In this document: positions 48,301-59,998 of the stretch, piece by piece
Layout: the number at the start of each line of letters is the position of its first letter
Numbering within the stretch: position 1 is the first letter of the stretch
NCBI GenBank assembly: GCA_018398765.1
Contig: JAHBMJ010003212.1
Span: forward strand, 28,126-92,125
Direction of reading: 5' to 3'
DNA: 64,000 nt
DNA from: Chromera velia
Taxonomy: Eukaryota > Sar > Chromeraceae
The notes under the pieces: generated by a model
Databases searched by the model: none
Told to the model about the DNA's origin: nothing
Seen by the model: only the letters and a program-made list of their open reading frames with translations
Translations under genes and position numbers: made by a program

Positions 48301-49640
48301 CTTCTAGCCGCGCGCGTGTGAATCTTTGTAGGTGTTCTGTCACATAAATGTGTCGTTGTGTCCGTGTGCAGATGGGACACCCTGATGCTCCACCCGAGAC
48401 AGACCTCTCAAGGTTCGGATGTGCTCCGTCTGATGTGCGTCTCCGGAGACGGCAGACTTGGTTTGTACCAGCACGACGACGGGGAGACGGTGGACGTTGT
48501 GAGGTTCGATGCGGGGGGGTGGGAGGCTGCAAAGGGATCAGACACGGGGACGTCGCTTCTGAAGGAGGAGAGGGTCGGTAGAGGGGGGGGGGAGACGGGA
48601 ACGTTCTATCTCTTTGATTCTGCCTCCACGTATTATGCTGGCTTGCCTTCACAAAGTGATGGATGTGTGAGACTAGGGAAAACAGGGGAAAGGTCGGGAA
48701 GGGTAGGGTTTCTCTCTCTCTGTTCACGGTATAGTCAGTACTTGTGGCCAGCAGCGTGGAAGCGAAGGTCTTTCTTTGAGGCATTCAGGTGCCTGGTGGG
48801 GGACTCATCAGACTTTACAGATCATTTTTCTCTGAACTAAGACCAATTTTTCCGCACATTTTCTGCAGCTCAAATCTTTCTCTGCCGCCGTCGCCCTCGG
48901 CATGGACCCCAAGAATGACGGGGGCGCCCTCTTCCTCATAACAGAGTACGACGACGAGCCGAACGCGGCATTGGTCTTCCAACCTCTCCGTGTTGCAGAG
49001 GGAAAGAGAGGGAGAAAATTCGAGAGTGTGTCTCTGGGAGCGATAGGAGAGGAGGTGGCGCTGGCGATGTTCAAAGGGAAACGTCAGAGAAATTTTGCTT
49101 CTCTGTGCGACCGTGTGCGGGAGGTGCAGGAGTCCACTCGGGTGACCGTGCCTCTAGGGAAGTCTCGAGAGGCCACTGTGGAAGCAGACGTGCTGCAACA
49201 GAGACTTCCCCAGCCTCTGGGCTGGTCCCTGCTGCACATGTTGATGTTCTATGGAGTGAGGGAGAAGCAATTGTTCGCAGAGAACAACCAGGCAAAGGAC
49301 CGTCTCCTGCACGTGAGTCACAAAAATCCTTGCCTCTGCGTGTGCTTGAAGGGTCAATATGGCTATGTGTATCTGCCCGGTTGTGCAGGACTTGTTTGAT
49401 TGTAGAGACGGCTCCTTTCTTTGAATGTCCCTTTTTTTCGAAAGAGGGTAGACAGTCCCTGCATTCGAACAAATGGATCACCTTGCCTGCACCCACAGTG
49501 ACAATGCGTGCGTGCGTACCCGTCCGATTATCTTCCCCCATCCTCCCCCTCTCCCCTACTTGTGTGCAATTGAGTGTGTGGGGGGATTTTTTTTACCCTG
49601 TCTCATCCTTGAGTACAAGCTTTCTCTTTCTTTCTCTTCT

Positions 49641-49676
<36 letters not shown>

Positions 49677-52600
49677 TGGGTGTGTGTCTGTGTGTGTGTG
49701 TGTGTGTGTGCGTGTGCATTTCCAGATCCTCCCCCGTCTGCTGGACACCTCCCTGATGCCTGACAGCGCGGGTCGATCCATCACCCCCATCAGTCTCTGT
49801 CTCCTGCTCATGGCCTCTGCCAGCCCGGGGGCAGCACAGAACGCAGAGATGCTGTTGGATCATGTGGTAACCACAGGCAGGGGTGACGGTGGGGGCATTC
49901 GAGAGGAGGAGGGGGACGAGTCGCTCTTCCCCCTGTCCTTCGACACAGAAGGGTGGCAGGCAGTGGGGTCAACAGTGGAGCACCTGATCTCTTCTCTGCA
50001 GCACGGGAGAGCCCTGGAGGTTCTTCTGACGAAATCCCACGCAGTCCCTGCACCCACACCCTTCCTGAGAGTTCATGCAGTCCCAGTGACCGCCGTGGGA
50101 GAACAGAAGTACTTCCGAGTCACCCATGGACAGCAACCAGCACTCATGCCACAGGTGAGAAAGACGTGACGTTTGTGTTTCAGATTATTGTGTTTTCCTT
50201 CCTTTGCGCAGAGGTTCTTTCGTCCCTTCTTCATCTTCTTGCAGTTGCTGATGTTGAAGTGCATCATACGATGGACGCCTGCACGTCTCTTAAATGTAGC
50301 TGACCATAAAAATAAATGTGCGAATGCATGGATGGATGGATACAGGTGATCAAGAACTGGAACGCCGTCTCCACCTCCCTCGACCAGGCCATTCTGGAGT
50401 CCAAGCAGAAGAAGGCCTCGGGCACGTTTGCGGGAGGGGCGGCCCTGGCAGGGGACCCAGATTTGGGGGCTCTGCAGAGTCTGGACACGGTGCCGGTGGC
50501 AGGCAGCAGGTTCTCTCTGGAGGCTATTCTGAGTGGCACCTTCTCTCTGAAGTCCCAGGCGAGACAGGCGCCTGTGAGGATCTCCACAGTGACCATCCCC
50601 GGATGCACTGCAAAAGACTCGACGCTGTTCGAGTCGATGGCCACATGCTCCATTTCGGTTAGTCAGTCAGTCTGTGGATGGATTGCTTGGTGACAGGATC
50701 GAAAAACCTTTGTGTTTCTTTTTTTCTGTCTCTTTTTCTCTTTCCTTACTCTTTTCAACGCTTTTCCATCCCTCTGTTTCCTTTTAATTCTGAAATGGAA
50801 TTACAAATTTGATTGCAAACTTGTGCTCTTTGATTGAATGTGCAGGAGGTTGTGCGATCTGATGTTGTGAAGAACGTGATCTTCTACAAGTGGAAGATGT
50901 ACGGAGAGCACTTCGTTGTCCTCGAGTGCTCTCTTCATGTCGTCCTTCTGGTCGTCTTCCTCCTGTCAGTCTGACATAAATTTAGTGGCATCTGGTTGCT
51001 TCCATCCTTTCTCTCCTCTGATCTTTCTTCTGAGGACCGTTTCTCATTCTTCCGTCTGTGGGCATTTTTGAGGAGTTCATGTGGCGGCAGGTGAGAGCAA
51101 AGGTTCCTTGTCACTCCGGTGACATCCGAGTGATGGTCTCTTTTTTGTGCACTCTGTCTGTTGTGTAATCAATCATGTGTGTGTCCCATTGGACCTGCAT
51201 GTCTCGTCTCCTTGCAGGTGGGTGTGGACGTGTCTGGGTTGCAGTGAGGATCCTCTGAGTCCTTCCGAGATGCAGGGAGACCCCTCAACTTTGTCTTTTT
51301 TTTCTGAGCTGAATGCCTCCAGCTGGATGTGCAAACAGAGACTGCACCAGTGGGGGGAGGGCCTGCCTCTGTGGTCCTTCGTGCATCTCTCTTTGGCAGG
51401 GGTCGTCTTCCTCATGGTGCTCGTCGCAATCGTTCGGGAAATCTTGGAGGTCAGTCCTATAAGTGTGTCCGTGTCCGTGTTCGTCTTGGTCCATCTTTCT
51501 CACAAGCTTCCGATATTGCTGGTGCTTGAATATTCGGATGTATGTGAGTGCGCCCCTTTCCTTCCCTTTCTTCTTACTTCTGGGGGATGACTGGGACCAG
51601 GAAGTGGAAAGGAACGGTGAATCTTTCCCTTTCCTTCTGGCATGTCGTCGCTTTCTGTTAATTCTTACACAAAGCTAGGCCTCTGAAGTGTACGCGGAGG
51701 CCTTCCTGGCTTCTCTAATTCTATCCTCGGAAGATGAAAGCAGGCCAGAAAAAACAAAAAGAATTGTCAACACAACGCTCGGCTCCTCTCTCTCCCTTCA
51801 TGACTGCAGGTTCACGGTCTGGGAACAGACAAGTACTACGAGGACATCTTCAACCTGTTCGACGTGGGGGGGACAGTGGCGACTTTCGCTGCTGTGATTC
51901 TGGACTGTCTGGAGTTCCCCGGACGGGCGTGGAAGGCCAGTGGGGGGCCTGATGACCCTCTGTACAACCACAGGTGGGTGGCTGCTGGGCGGAGGTGCAG
52001 ACAGTTCCGTTTGAATGTACTCAAAAAGCCCTTTTGCGATACTGCCGAAGATCTTTTTTCGAGCTGTTTTTCTCTGTCTGCATGCAAACGTTGTAGATAC
52101 TCCCAAAGTGCACGCACGAGTGGTCGTGTCGGCGGCGATGTGTCCTTCCGGATCCGCTGTTGATTGTCTTTTCGGCCTCTGCATACGCGGGAATACTCCA
52201 GGACATGTGAGTACTCCATTGCAACGACAATTCTCTTTCACTCTAGGTTCGACACATTGAAATCACTTGAAAATACACGCAGACAGTCTACACTAGTTCC
52301 TTCGTGTCTCTTTCCATTGAGTGCTGCAGATCCCCTGACAGCCTTCTGTACATCCAGACGTTTGCGATCTTTTGCCTCTGGATTCGTCTGCTGAACCTAA
52401 TCCGGCCCTTCAATGCGATCGGGACGTATATCAGAAGTCTTGTGGAGGTGTCGAGGGACGTGGCGTACTTCCTCGTCGTCATTATCATCATCGTCCTCGC
52501 CATGGCATGCACCTCGTTTGTGCTCTTCAATATTGCGCGAGAGGTCTGTCCGTCCGTCCGTGTGCCTGTCTGCGTATCTGTGTGTTAATCTGTGCATCTG

Positions 52601-54808
52601 TCCATTAAAAAGCGGTCATTCTGCTTGCCTGTTCAGCAAGCAAATAAGAAAAGCAAAGAGAGAAAGGAGACCTTAATTGTCAGTTTTTTGCGTGCGTGTT
52701 CGTCGCTGGTTGTGTGTGCACCTACCTGTGCATTTTCGAGAGCTACGAGACAGAAAGGAGGAACGCAAATTGAACCAACCAAAAGGTTTTGTCATTGTCT
52801 TCGGCAGCATTTTTCTTTTTGTGGTCGCATCTGCATGTGTCTGCTTGCGTGTTTGTGTGTGAAATCTCAGGTCGGAGAGGGAGGAGAGTCGATGGAAGTC
52901 CACCAGGCCATCGGGAAGATGTATCTGCTGGGCATGGCAGGTCGGTTTTTTTTTCCTTTCTTTTTTTTGGGGGGGGNNTTTTTTTTTTTTTTTTTTTTTT
53001 GGGGGGGGGGGGGGTGATGAATTAAGAACATGAAGAAGCAAAACATCGAGAGTAGAAAGAAATATCCTTCTGGTGATGCTTGGTCTCTCTTGCACTCTGG
53101 GGTTTTGCACTTGTATCTTTTACATAGGAAGAACGTTTATTGCAGGCCCGTTCCCTTTCTTTGGAACAACGTTCTCGCTTAATTTTGTTCTGCTTCCCTT
53201 TCTCGGAATGAAAGGACCTTTCTGTTTTGCACACTGAAGATCTGTTCTCACAAGCCTGGTTGGCCCCCCCCCTCCCTCTACTCTAACTGTCTGCCTGCAG
53301 GTTCCTTCGAGACGGAGGACTGGAACAGGAGCTACCCCCTGCTTGGAATCTTCGTGCTCGTGCAGTTGGCCCTTCCCATCATTGCCTTCAACCTGTTGAT
53401 CGCTGTGATCTCCGACACCTTCGACAGAATCAACGATCGCAGAATTGAGACCGGCATCAGGTGGGGGGGGTGGGGCAAAGATACACGCATAAGTATTGAC
53501 ATGTACACACACGCACAGAGACGGACAGACCTGGTAGGGAGAAAAAGTGCAGGAGGAAGACGTGCAATCGCGAGCCAATGCAAATGCCCGTCAGCTGCCC
53601 AATCTTGGTGTCGTCTGATCTTGAACACACAGTTTTTGTATTCTTCGCCGTTTAAAGACAGAGGACTGGGAAGGTCTCTCTCTCTCGTGCATGTATGTGC
53701 ATTTGGATGTCATGAGTGTATTCACATATCATGTGTCCGGTCCGTCAATTGAGTGCATGCAGAGAGCAAGCGGCTGCCATTCTTACGATCGAGAAGTGCT
53801 ACATCCCATTCTTCGACAACTTCCGGTGCCTCCCCTGGCCCTTCAACGCCCTTTCATCCAAACCCTTCTGGTTCCCTGAGTACATCATGGTGAGTCAGTC
53901 AGTTTCTGTGCCAGTCAGACAGGGAGGAGTAGAGAGTGCTTTTCGACCAGAGTGCCAATCCCTTTATCCTTTTGAAATCTTTCTCGGTGTTCCAACTGCT
54001 TCTGCGCGTATAGATCTGCAAGCATTCTTGTCTGTCAATTTGTTGATCTTGCGTGTATGTACTGGCATGCAATTTTGGCTTCCTCCTCTGTATAGTGCCC
54101 TCCTGCATGTGTACCTATCCTTCTTTAGTGTCTCTCTGGTCCTGCATCCGGCCTGCATGTGTATCTGCATGTCCGTGTGTGTTTTGCATGCAGAGTCTGG
54201 CCCCGGAGTCTGCCGAGATCGGTCGTGACTTTGCAGTGGACGAGTGGGAGGGTCGGATAGGGATCATGAGGAAGGAGTTCAGGCAGCTGGTGCAGGACGC
54301 AGAGGACAGAATCAGGAGGGACTTCAAGGTCAGTCATTCGACCTTCAGTTGATTCATTCATTCATGCAGGAATTAAGGACTTGCATGAAGCCTCGGATGC
54401 ATGCATACATGAAGGGTAGATAAAGCAGTTTGTTTGGCAGGAAGACGACGTGGGAGAAGGAGCGGAGAACGGTTTGCTTTTCCCTTCTTAGATGTTGCCT
54501 CCACCGGCTTTCAGAAGAATACGAAGTCGATCCCCGGCCAATCTCAAGTGTCCTTTTCCGGCCCCGAGCCGCGATATTCTGATACCTGAATGCATGCAAA
54601 AATGCAGCCTGCCTGTGCAAATGCATTGATTCCCCCGGCTGTTAATTTTGTTTGGCTTGTGTGGTTGCAGGAAGGTCAGAGGCAAGGCAGAGAGAGCCTC
54701 GACGGTTTCTTCAAGAAGCCCCTGGAGGACATAGAGCGCCGAATCGACCGGGCAGTTCACCTGGTGGAGAAGGACATCGCCGACAGAAAGGGGGAACAGA
54801 GCGCGTAA
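39349..54808 (+). CDS. WD40 / zinc-finger / TRP-like ion channel fusion protein, 28 exons
   Basis: About 2,490 codons from ATG 39349 to TAA 54806-54808. Well-phased exons include 39349-40598, 40786-40991, 43026-43214, 43518-43666, 44010-44202, 44568-44964, 45153-45402, 45656-45828, 46210-46668, 46983-47536, 47974-48049, 48372-48573, 48869-49312, 49726-50154, 50346-50657, 50846-50964, 51218-51449, 51810-51973, 52330-52543, 52871-52940, 53301-53460, 53763-53889, 54194-54328 and 54671-54808. Exons 3-5 (41119-41152, 41337-41929, near 42226-42315) do not phase cleanly. Exons 1-10 read as WD40-like blades (ISPDGRFVAAVSRL, VDPEGRFLALITSE). Exon 11 has a Cys/His cluster (CSHDKCSRG, CCYRCRKLYCAFH). 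Exons 13-14 have CDIC, CNACDYDVCRKC. Exons 20-25 form a six-TM channel: S4 FCLWIRLLNLIRPF, pore AIGKMYLLGMAGSFETEDW, S6 IIAFNLLIAVISDTFDRI. The pre-S1 YKWKMYGEHF is TRP-like. A charged helical tail follows. Probably a cation channel; ion and gating unknown. Confidence 0.85.
42556..42684 (+). repeat. Duplicated mini-exon with both splice sites, around a hairpin (case D)
   Basis: A 37-base string (TTCACTCTTGCAGGTCTGCC, continuing to CTCCGGTAAG) occurs identically at 42556-42592 and 42648-42684. It contains an acceptor, 19 exon bases and GGTAAG. Between them TTGTTTTCA / TGAAAACAA (42596-42604, 42613-42621) forms a 9-bp hairpin around TACATATT. The second copy continues the channel frame. The first, followed by GTAAGTG, is a ready-made 19-nt exon. 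Confidence 0.92.
46126..46218 (+). repeat. Duplicated splice acceptor around an A/T hairpin (case E)
   Basis: CCCCCTTCTCCCCCTGCAGA, then TAcGAGAA, occurs at about 46128-46153 and again, with one change, at about 46190-46216. Between the copies are GAAAAAAA and TTTTTTCTTTTC runs that can pair. The second copy is the acceptor of channel exon 13; the first is an equally good acceptor about 63 bases upstream. Confidence 0.85.
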
Positions 54809-55687
54809 GGGGCGTGCGAGAGAGCATGCGATTGAGTGTGGAATTCAGGAATAGCTGGAGAGAAAGGGAAACAATCCGCAATCATGGACTGTTCAAGTTG
54901 TTGGAGAAAGGAAAGCCAGGAGCATTTCTATCTTTCTTGCATGCGAGTGCTTGCATGCGTTCAGGTTGACTTTAGTTCATGCAGACTCAGCCAGACTGTA
55001 ACGCACTGGGTAACGCAGTATATGTCACGGTCCTGAATAATTGACTGACCTAGCGACTGACAATGTTTGATAATCTAACTACTATTAGGTGTCTTTTACT
55101 ACAAAACAATTGAAAACATACGTAAACCATGAACTTGTAACTTGAATTAGCTGCAGTTATATTATATAACTTATATATATTCTTTAAAAAAAAAGAAAAT
55201 AGACGTTTCAAGATTTTTTTTCTTTTTCTTATCACTGTGCGTGCCAGTGGCCTGTAGTGGCCTGGAATTTACTTTTGATAGTAGTGATATTATATTATAA
55301 TTTATTCATTTTAAAAATCTAATTCTCTATAAAATTTTAAAAGTCTATTGATTAGTATGAATTCATTATTACCATTTTATCTTGAAACTTTAGTAATGTA
55401 TATATGCAAGAGGCAAAATTCTACATGACTAGCTATTGATTTGATTGATTGCTATAAAAGCGCTAGCTAAGGCCGCTAAGCCCTAGGCTAAGCCATAATT
55501 TAACTGATTATTAGTGTTTTACTAGCAATTGCTAATTGGTATATATTCAGCGTTTGCTCACGCCAGAAGCTGTTGAAATCTAGGTTGAAATGGTGTTGAT
55601 ACCTTGGTTCATGCACCGGGTACTAGACTTGGTATGGGTTTTTGATTAAAATATAGGAACTTAACTTGAATGCTAGCTTGACGCATG
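54809..55687. other. 3' flank of the channel gene and AT-rich DNA
   Basis: No gene is recognised. The DNA becomes strongly AT-rich after about 55.05 kb. Confidence 0.5.
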
Positions 55688-56133
55688 CCGGAGGCGAGTA
55701 GGGTGCTTTTTGCCCCCCATTCTACATAGGAGACCGGCACTTTTCCGTAAAAAACTCGTTCTCATAATTGGTAAGGAGTTTGAAGCTGAAACTTTGTGTA
55801 AAAAGACGTTGTAATGATAGAAAAAGAACTATGAAACAAATTTTTTATATCATTTCTAAAAACATAGGCTGCCATACAAATTTTTATGATTTTGCGGTCA
55901 TATTTTTTAACGGTTTTCAACAGTAAGAAAAACGGTATGAAACTCACAAAATTTATATAGCAGCCTATGTTTCTAGAAATAATATAAAAAATCTGTTTCA
56001 TAGTTCTTTTTCTATCATTACAACGTCTTTTCACACAAAGTTTCAGCTTCTAACTCCTTACCAATTATAAGAACGAGTTTTTTGTAGAAATGCACCGCTT
56101 TAAGGGGGCAAAAAGCACCCCACTCACCCCCGG
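55688..56133. mobile_element. Fold-back element with about 200-bp inverted arms
   Basis: The left arm (about 55688-55885) and right arm (about 55935-56133) are reverse complements for nearly their whole length, by eye 85-90% identical. Each outer part has GGTGCTTTTTGCCCCC, then ACTCGTT..ATAATTGGTAAGGAGTT, then GACGTTGTAATGATAGAAAA. The spacer is about 50 bases and nothing is encoded. No target duplication is clear. It is a MITE or foldback transposon. RNA from it would form a long double-stranded hairpin. Confidence 0.85.
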
Positions 56134-56547
56134 TATACAGAATATTGATGATCATAACGTCATGGTTAATTAATTGTATAAGCGCAATTTGTAGACACTT
56201 TTAAAGATTTCTCAATGCACAACTGTCACCAGAACGTTAAACCATATTGTTAATGACATTTTCGGGATGTTGTCGGACTAGTTGGATGGCTTTGCTTCGC
56301 GTAGACGGCCGAAGACAGTGTGAGATAGCAGGAGACGGCACAGTCTCCTCCTCGACAGATGGCCTCAGCGCCTCCCCTCTATTCTTTAAAGTTCCCCCCT
56401 CTTGCTGAGCAGTCTCTGGCTCATTTTTTCCCTCCTGTGTGAAATTCAAGAGACAATACATAACAGAGCAGATGAGAATGAATAGACATTTGTGATACAA
56501 AGACTTCACAAACTTTTTTCACGGTTTCTAATATCGAGCCATATCAT
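56134..56547. other. Short interval with no recognised gene
   Basis: A weak minus-strand frame at 56237-56509 has a coding-like middle but no recognised domain. The interval ends at the 8-bp target duplication CATATCAT of the next element. Confidence 0.4.
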
Positions 56548-57130
56548 CTAAGGGGGGGCACTCTGGAAGGTTATGGTAGATTTTAAGCCCAAAATAACAT
56601 AAAATGTGAACAAAAACAAATTTTTGCTAGTCTGTCCGGCAACCTGGAGCTCCACTTGGTCAAGTTACATCGAAATCTGATGTTTTTGAAGTGTAAACTA
56701 CGTGGTTACTTTGGGTTACCCCCTTTTTATCTTTGTCACACAATTAAAAAAGTTACAGGTTACCCGGTTATGAGCATTTTAAGCTCAGTAACCAACCAAA
56801 TTTTCAACTTTTAAAAACATTTAAAATGATATTTAGAACACGTTTGAATGCTTCTTGAGGGAGGTTACTTCATTTTTGAGGGGGGTCAAAAAAGGTTATG
56901 GGTTACCCGGTTACGGGGGGTTTGGGGGCAAAGTGAGTGTGACACATCATTTTTCATCATTTTTGACCATAACCTGAATTGTTTAACAATTTTGAAGCCA
57001 GTTTTGTGAGTAACCAAACGTAACTAATCGATTGGCACCACTTTTGACTGATGGTTACATGTCACACGTTGTAGGGGGGGGGTGTAGAGTCAATAACCAT
57101 GGTGTAACCGGCTGAAGTGCCCCCCCCTAG
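56548..57130 (+). mobile_element. hAT-like MITE, copy 2 (GGTTAC-rich)
   Basis: Terminal inverted repeats are CTAAGGGGGGGCACT and AGTGCCCCCCCCTAG. The perfect 8-bp direct repeat CATATCAT flanks the element at 56540-56547 and 57131-57138. The interior is rich in GGTTAC/GTTACC phrases and aligns with the copy at 27033-27616. It has no coding capacity. The 8-bp duplication fits hAT transposition. Confidence 0.9.
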
Positions 57131-57138
57131 CATATCAT

Positions 57139-58116
57139 TCTTATAGTGTATGATGCATGCAAGCATGATATATATAAGCATGATGCCAGATATCTACAGA
57201 TACTGATCGATCAATCGATAGAGTTAATTAGACCCGAACCGAAAAGGAAAGGGCCTTTTACGCAACATACACTCTGACCTGCTGTGCCTCAGATGCGGGC
57301 CGCCGCACAATGGCACTGCTTCTGCGCCGACTTGGACGCATCACGTCGTATTGCATAATATATTTGTATTGTACACAACATACAGTCATCATGCAAATTA
57401 AGGCAAGTTTTAATAACAATGACTGGCTCTGTGTGCAGATACTTGTAGCTTCCAACATTGAGCAAAGTTGGTATGTGCAAAACGAGGACAAAGGTTCAAA
57501 CTGCAGCTTACGCCATATAAAGGGATGCACAACACTTAGTAGATAAGTGGATGGGAAAAAAGCAAACGCAGAGCTGAAATCCAACAAGAACAGACACGAT
57601 GTAGGCACTGCCAAACTTATATACGAGCGAGTAAAGGAAGCATGTAGGGACGCATATGACAGTCCCATAGAGAGAAATCACTTTGAAGGATTAATCCAAA
57701 AGGACTGAAAGACGCAAACGGACCCGGTGGAGAAGAGGGGGGGGAGAACTTCCCAGTGACTCTGCGGGAGACCTGCTGTTTTTCAGCCAGCTGCACTGCA
57801 GGCACATATTGATGGACACGCAATCAATGTTTGCGCAGGAAGCTGGGGAGAGGGGTAACTAACATATATACTTGTATTGAAAGTCCTTCCTTTATACGCA
57901 TACAGTGACACAGACAACTCTCAATTCCTTTTCATTTGCGCCCTTTATCTTCTCCTCTTCCTTCTTCTTCTTCTGAGTAAGACACCCAAGCCGAAGCGAC
58001 TAGACAAAAAAGCAGCAACTAGCATCAATTCCACCTCTTTTGAGCATCGACAACTATATGAAACGCTCTTCTCAACAAAAATCTAAACGAAAAAAGACAT
58101 CCGCTTCCACCTACTG
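57139..58116. other. Interval with no confident gene
   Basis: A short minus-strand Arg/Ser-rich stretch near 57340-57270 (RPSRRRSSAIVRRPASEAQQ) might be an exon. No splice partner was found. Confidence 0.4.
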
Positions 58117-58516
58117 TCAACTGATGCTCTCTACGTCCTTGCCCAGGTATGTCCCTGCATCAATGTCTTTCCGTCTTTGCTGCTTCTCGAACTGCGAGTC
58201 ATCAGCAAGAACCAAAGGTAGCAGATGCTCTCTATAATTACGTTTCAGAGCATCAACAAAAAATATGGTGTCAGTAAATGATCAGTAAACATACAGGCAG
58301 GGAAGAAGCCGGAAGACACAGTCCCATACAGACAGACACCGACCATAAGATAGACATACCGACTAGCATACCGGCAGACCGACAGACAGACATACCGACA
58401 GACAGACAGACCGACAGACAGACAGACAGACAGAGACACAGACGGACAGACAAACAGACAGACAAATTGAAAGACAAGTTCGTAGACAGAGACAGGCATA
58501 CACATACACATACACA

Positions 58517-58555
<39 letters not shown>

Positions 58556-58583
58556 ACACATACATATACACATACACACATAC

Positions 58584-58616
<33 letters not shown>

Positions 58617-59350
58617 TACACACACACACACATGCAGACACACCGAAGAGGGAGACAGAAAAAGAATGAAGTTTCGATTTTTCATTCAGAAAAAAAGAGA
58701 GAAAACACAGGCAGAGAGAGACAGATAGATAGATAGATAGATAGATGGATACACACAAGTACAAACACAAAAGCTATATATGCATATAAGAAGGAAAGGA
58801 GACCAACTTCCTGAATGTCCTTCTAGATTTCAAGGTGTGCCTTCGGCGGTTTAATGTCTTTCAATTCGTCAGACTACAATCCGATGAAGAGAAAAGAGAA
58901 GAAGAAGTGGAAATCAGATTAGTAGAGAGTTTGGTCAAATACATTGATGCAATGCTGTAACGCTTCAAGCAGACAGTGGAGCAAAACTGTAGGATTGATT
59001 CCGCCTCAGGGTTGCGTGCAACCAAAGTGAGTGCAAGAGAGTCTGAGCAAAAGATCGCGACAAAAAAAAAGCTTGAAAGCACGTTTTAGTTCAGACTTGT
59101 AGTCTTTGAATCCAGAAAACAGACAAATTAAAAAGTCAAGGAGATAGGTAATTTGTTCAGCAAAACATTGACAGAAAAAAAAAAGACCAATCAAGACTCC
59201 TCTGAAGTTTTTTAAACTAACAAGAAATGTAGCAAGGCAGATGGAGACCCCTTTGTTTCTGCTACTCTTCGTCTTCTTAATCCTAGAGACAGAGGACAAG
59301 AGGTTCTTCCTTCCCAAGATTGGCCCCTTGGGTTCCTCATTCAAGGCTTC
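58117..59350 (-). CDS. Probable exons of an unrecognised gene, minus strand
   Basis: Two segments look like exons. 59350-59249 has acceptor CTGCAG, 34 codons including EEPKGPILGRKNLLSSVSRI, and donor GGG|GTCTCC. 58191-58117 has acceptor CGCAG and reads FEKQQRRKDIDAGTYLGKDV, then ESIS and a TGA at 58117-58119. A further stretch near 59030-58830 reads NPEAESILQFCSTVC and DELKDIKPPKAHLEI. Both firm exons are in phase 0, so they could belong to one gene, possibly the 3' part of the gene ending at 59999. No family is recognised. Confidence 0.4.
58380..58645. repeat. GACA and (CA)n microsatellite
   Basis: Runs of GACAGACA are followed by CACACA with TACA interruptions. The His/Thr and Val/Cys frames here are repeat products. 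Confidence 0.95.
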
Positions 59351-59998
59351 CTGCAGCGTTAGCGGAGAAGCAACCTTTCAAAGACCTCATGGCTATATAA
59401 AATATCTAGTGCGCGGCCCTTGTTCTCAAACAAGTCTTCCATCGTCTTCTTTCATAAACATAACTAGGAACATAACAACAACTTCCATGCAACAGCACAA
59501 ATGAGCACGTCTTCTTTTATGAACACAACAACAACTTCCATGCATACAATATCACAAATAAGTATATGTGAATATACACAGATTTGGTTGGAGATACGGA
59601 GATATATGCAGACGATGCAGAGGGAGGGATTGAAAAGAAAAAAGTTCGGAGGGAGACTATGAGTGCACGCACATCTAGAGGAGAACAGGCAGGCAGGCGA
59701 TTCCCGGTGGCCTCGATGATCGAAGTATAAGAAGAGCAGGAAAGTCTTAGACAAGCTCACAAGAAGGCAAGAAAAAAAAGAAAAGAGGCGATGCAAACTA
59801 AGATCTCGAGAGCACAAAAATGATTGAAAAGGACCAGCCAGTCCACTTGCTTTTCGTTCTTCTCTTAACTTTTTCATCCTCGTTCTGTCTCCTTTTCTTT
59901 CCTTTCCTTTCCTTCCCTTTCCAATCTTTTGTGTCTCTCCCATCCGAATTGTTTCTGTCCTACACAGCCCTGCCAACCCACGGAGACTCACTCACCTC

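Noticed and set aside
59460-59560. Duplicate AACAACAACTTCCATGCA stretches
   Set aside because: A short diverged direct repeat in a low-complexity region. No palindrome lies between the copies and no splice site is involved.
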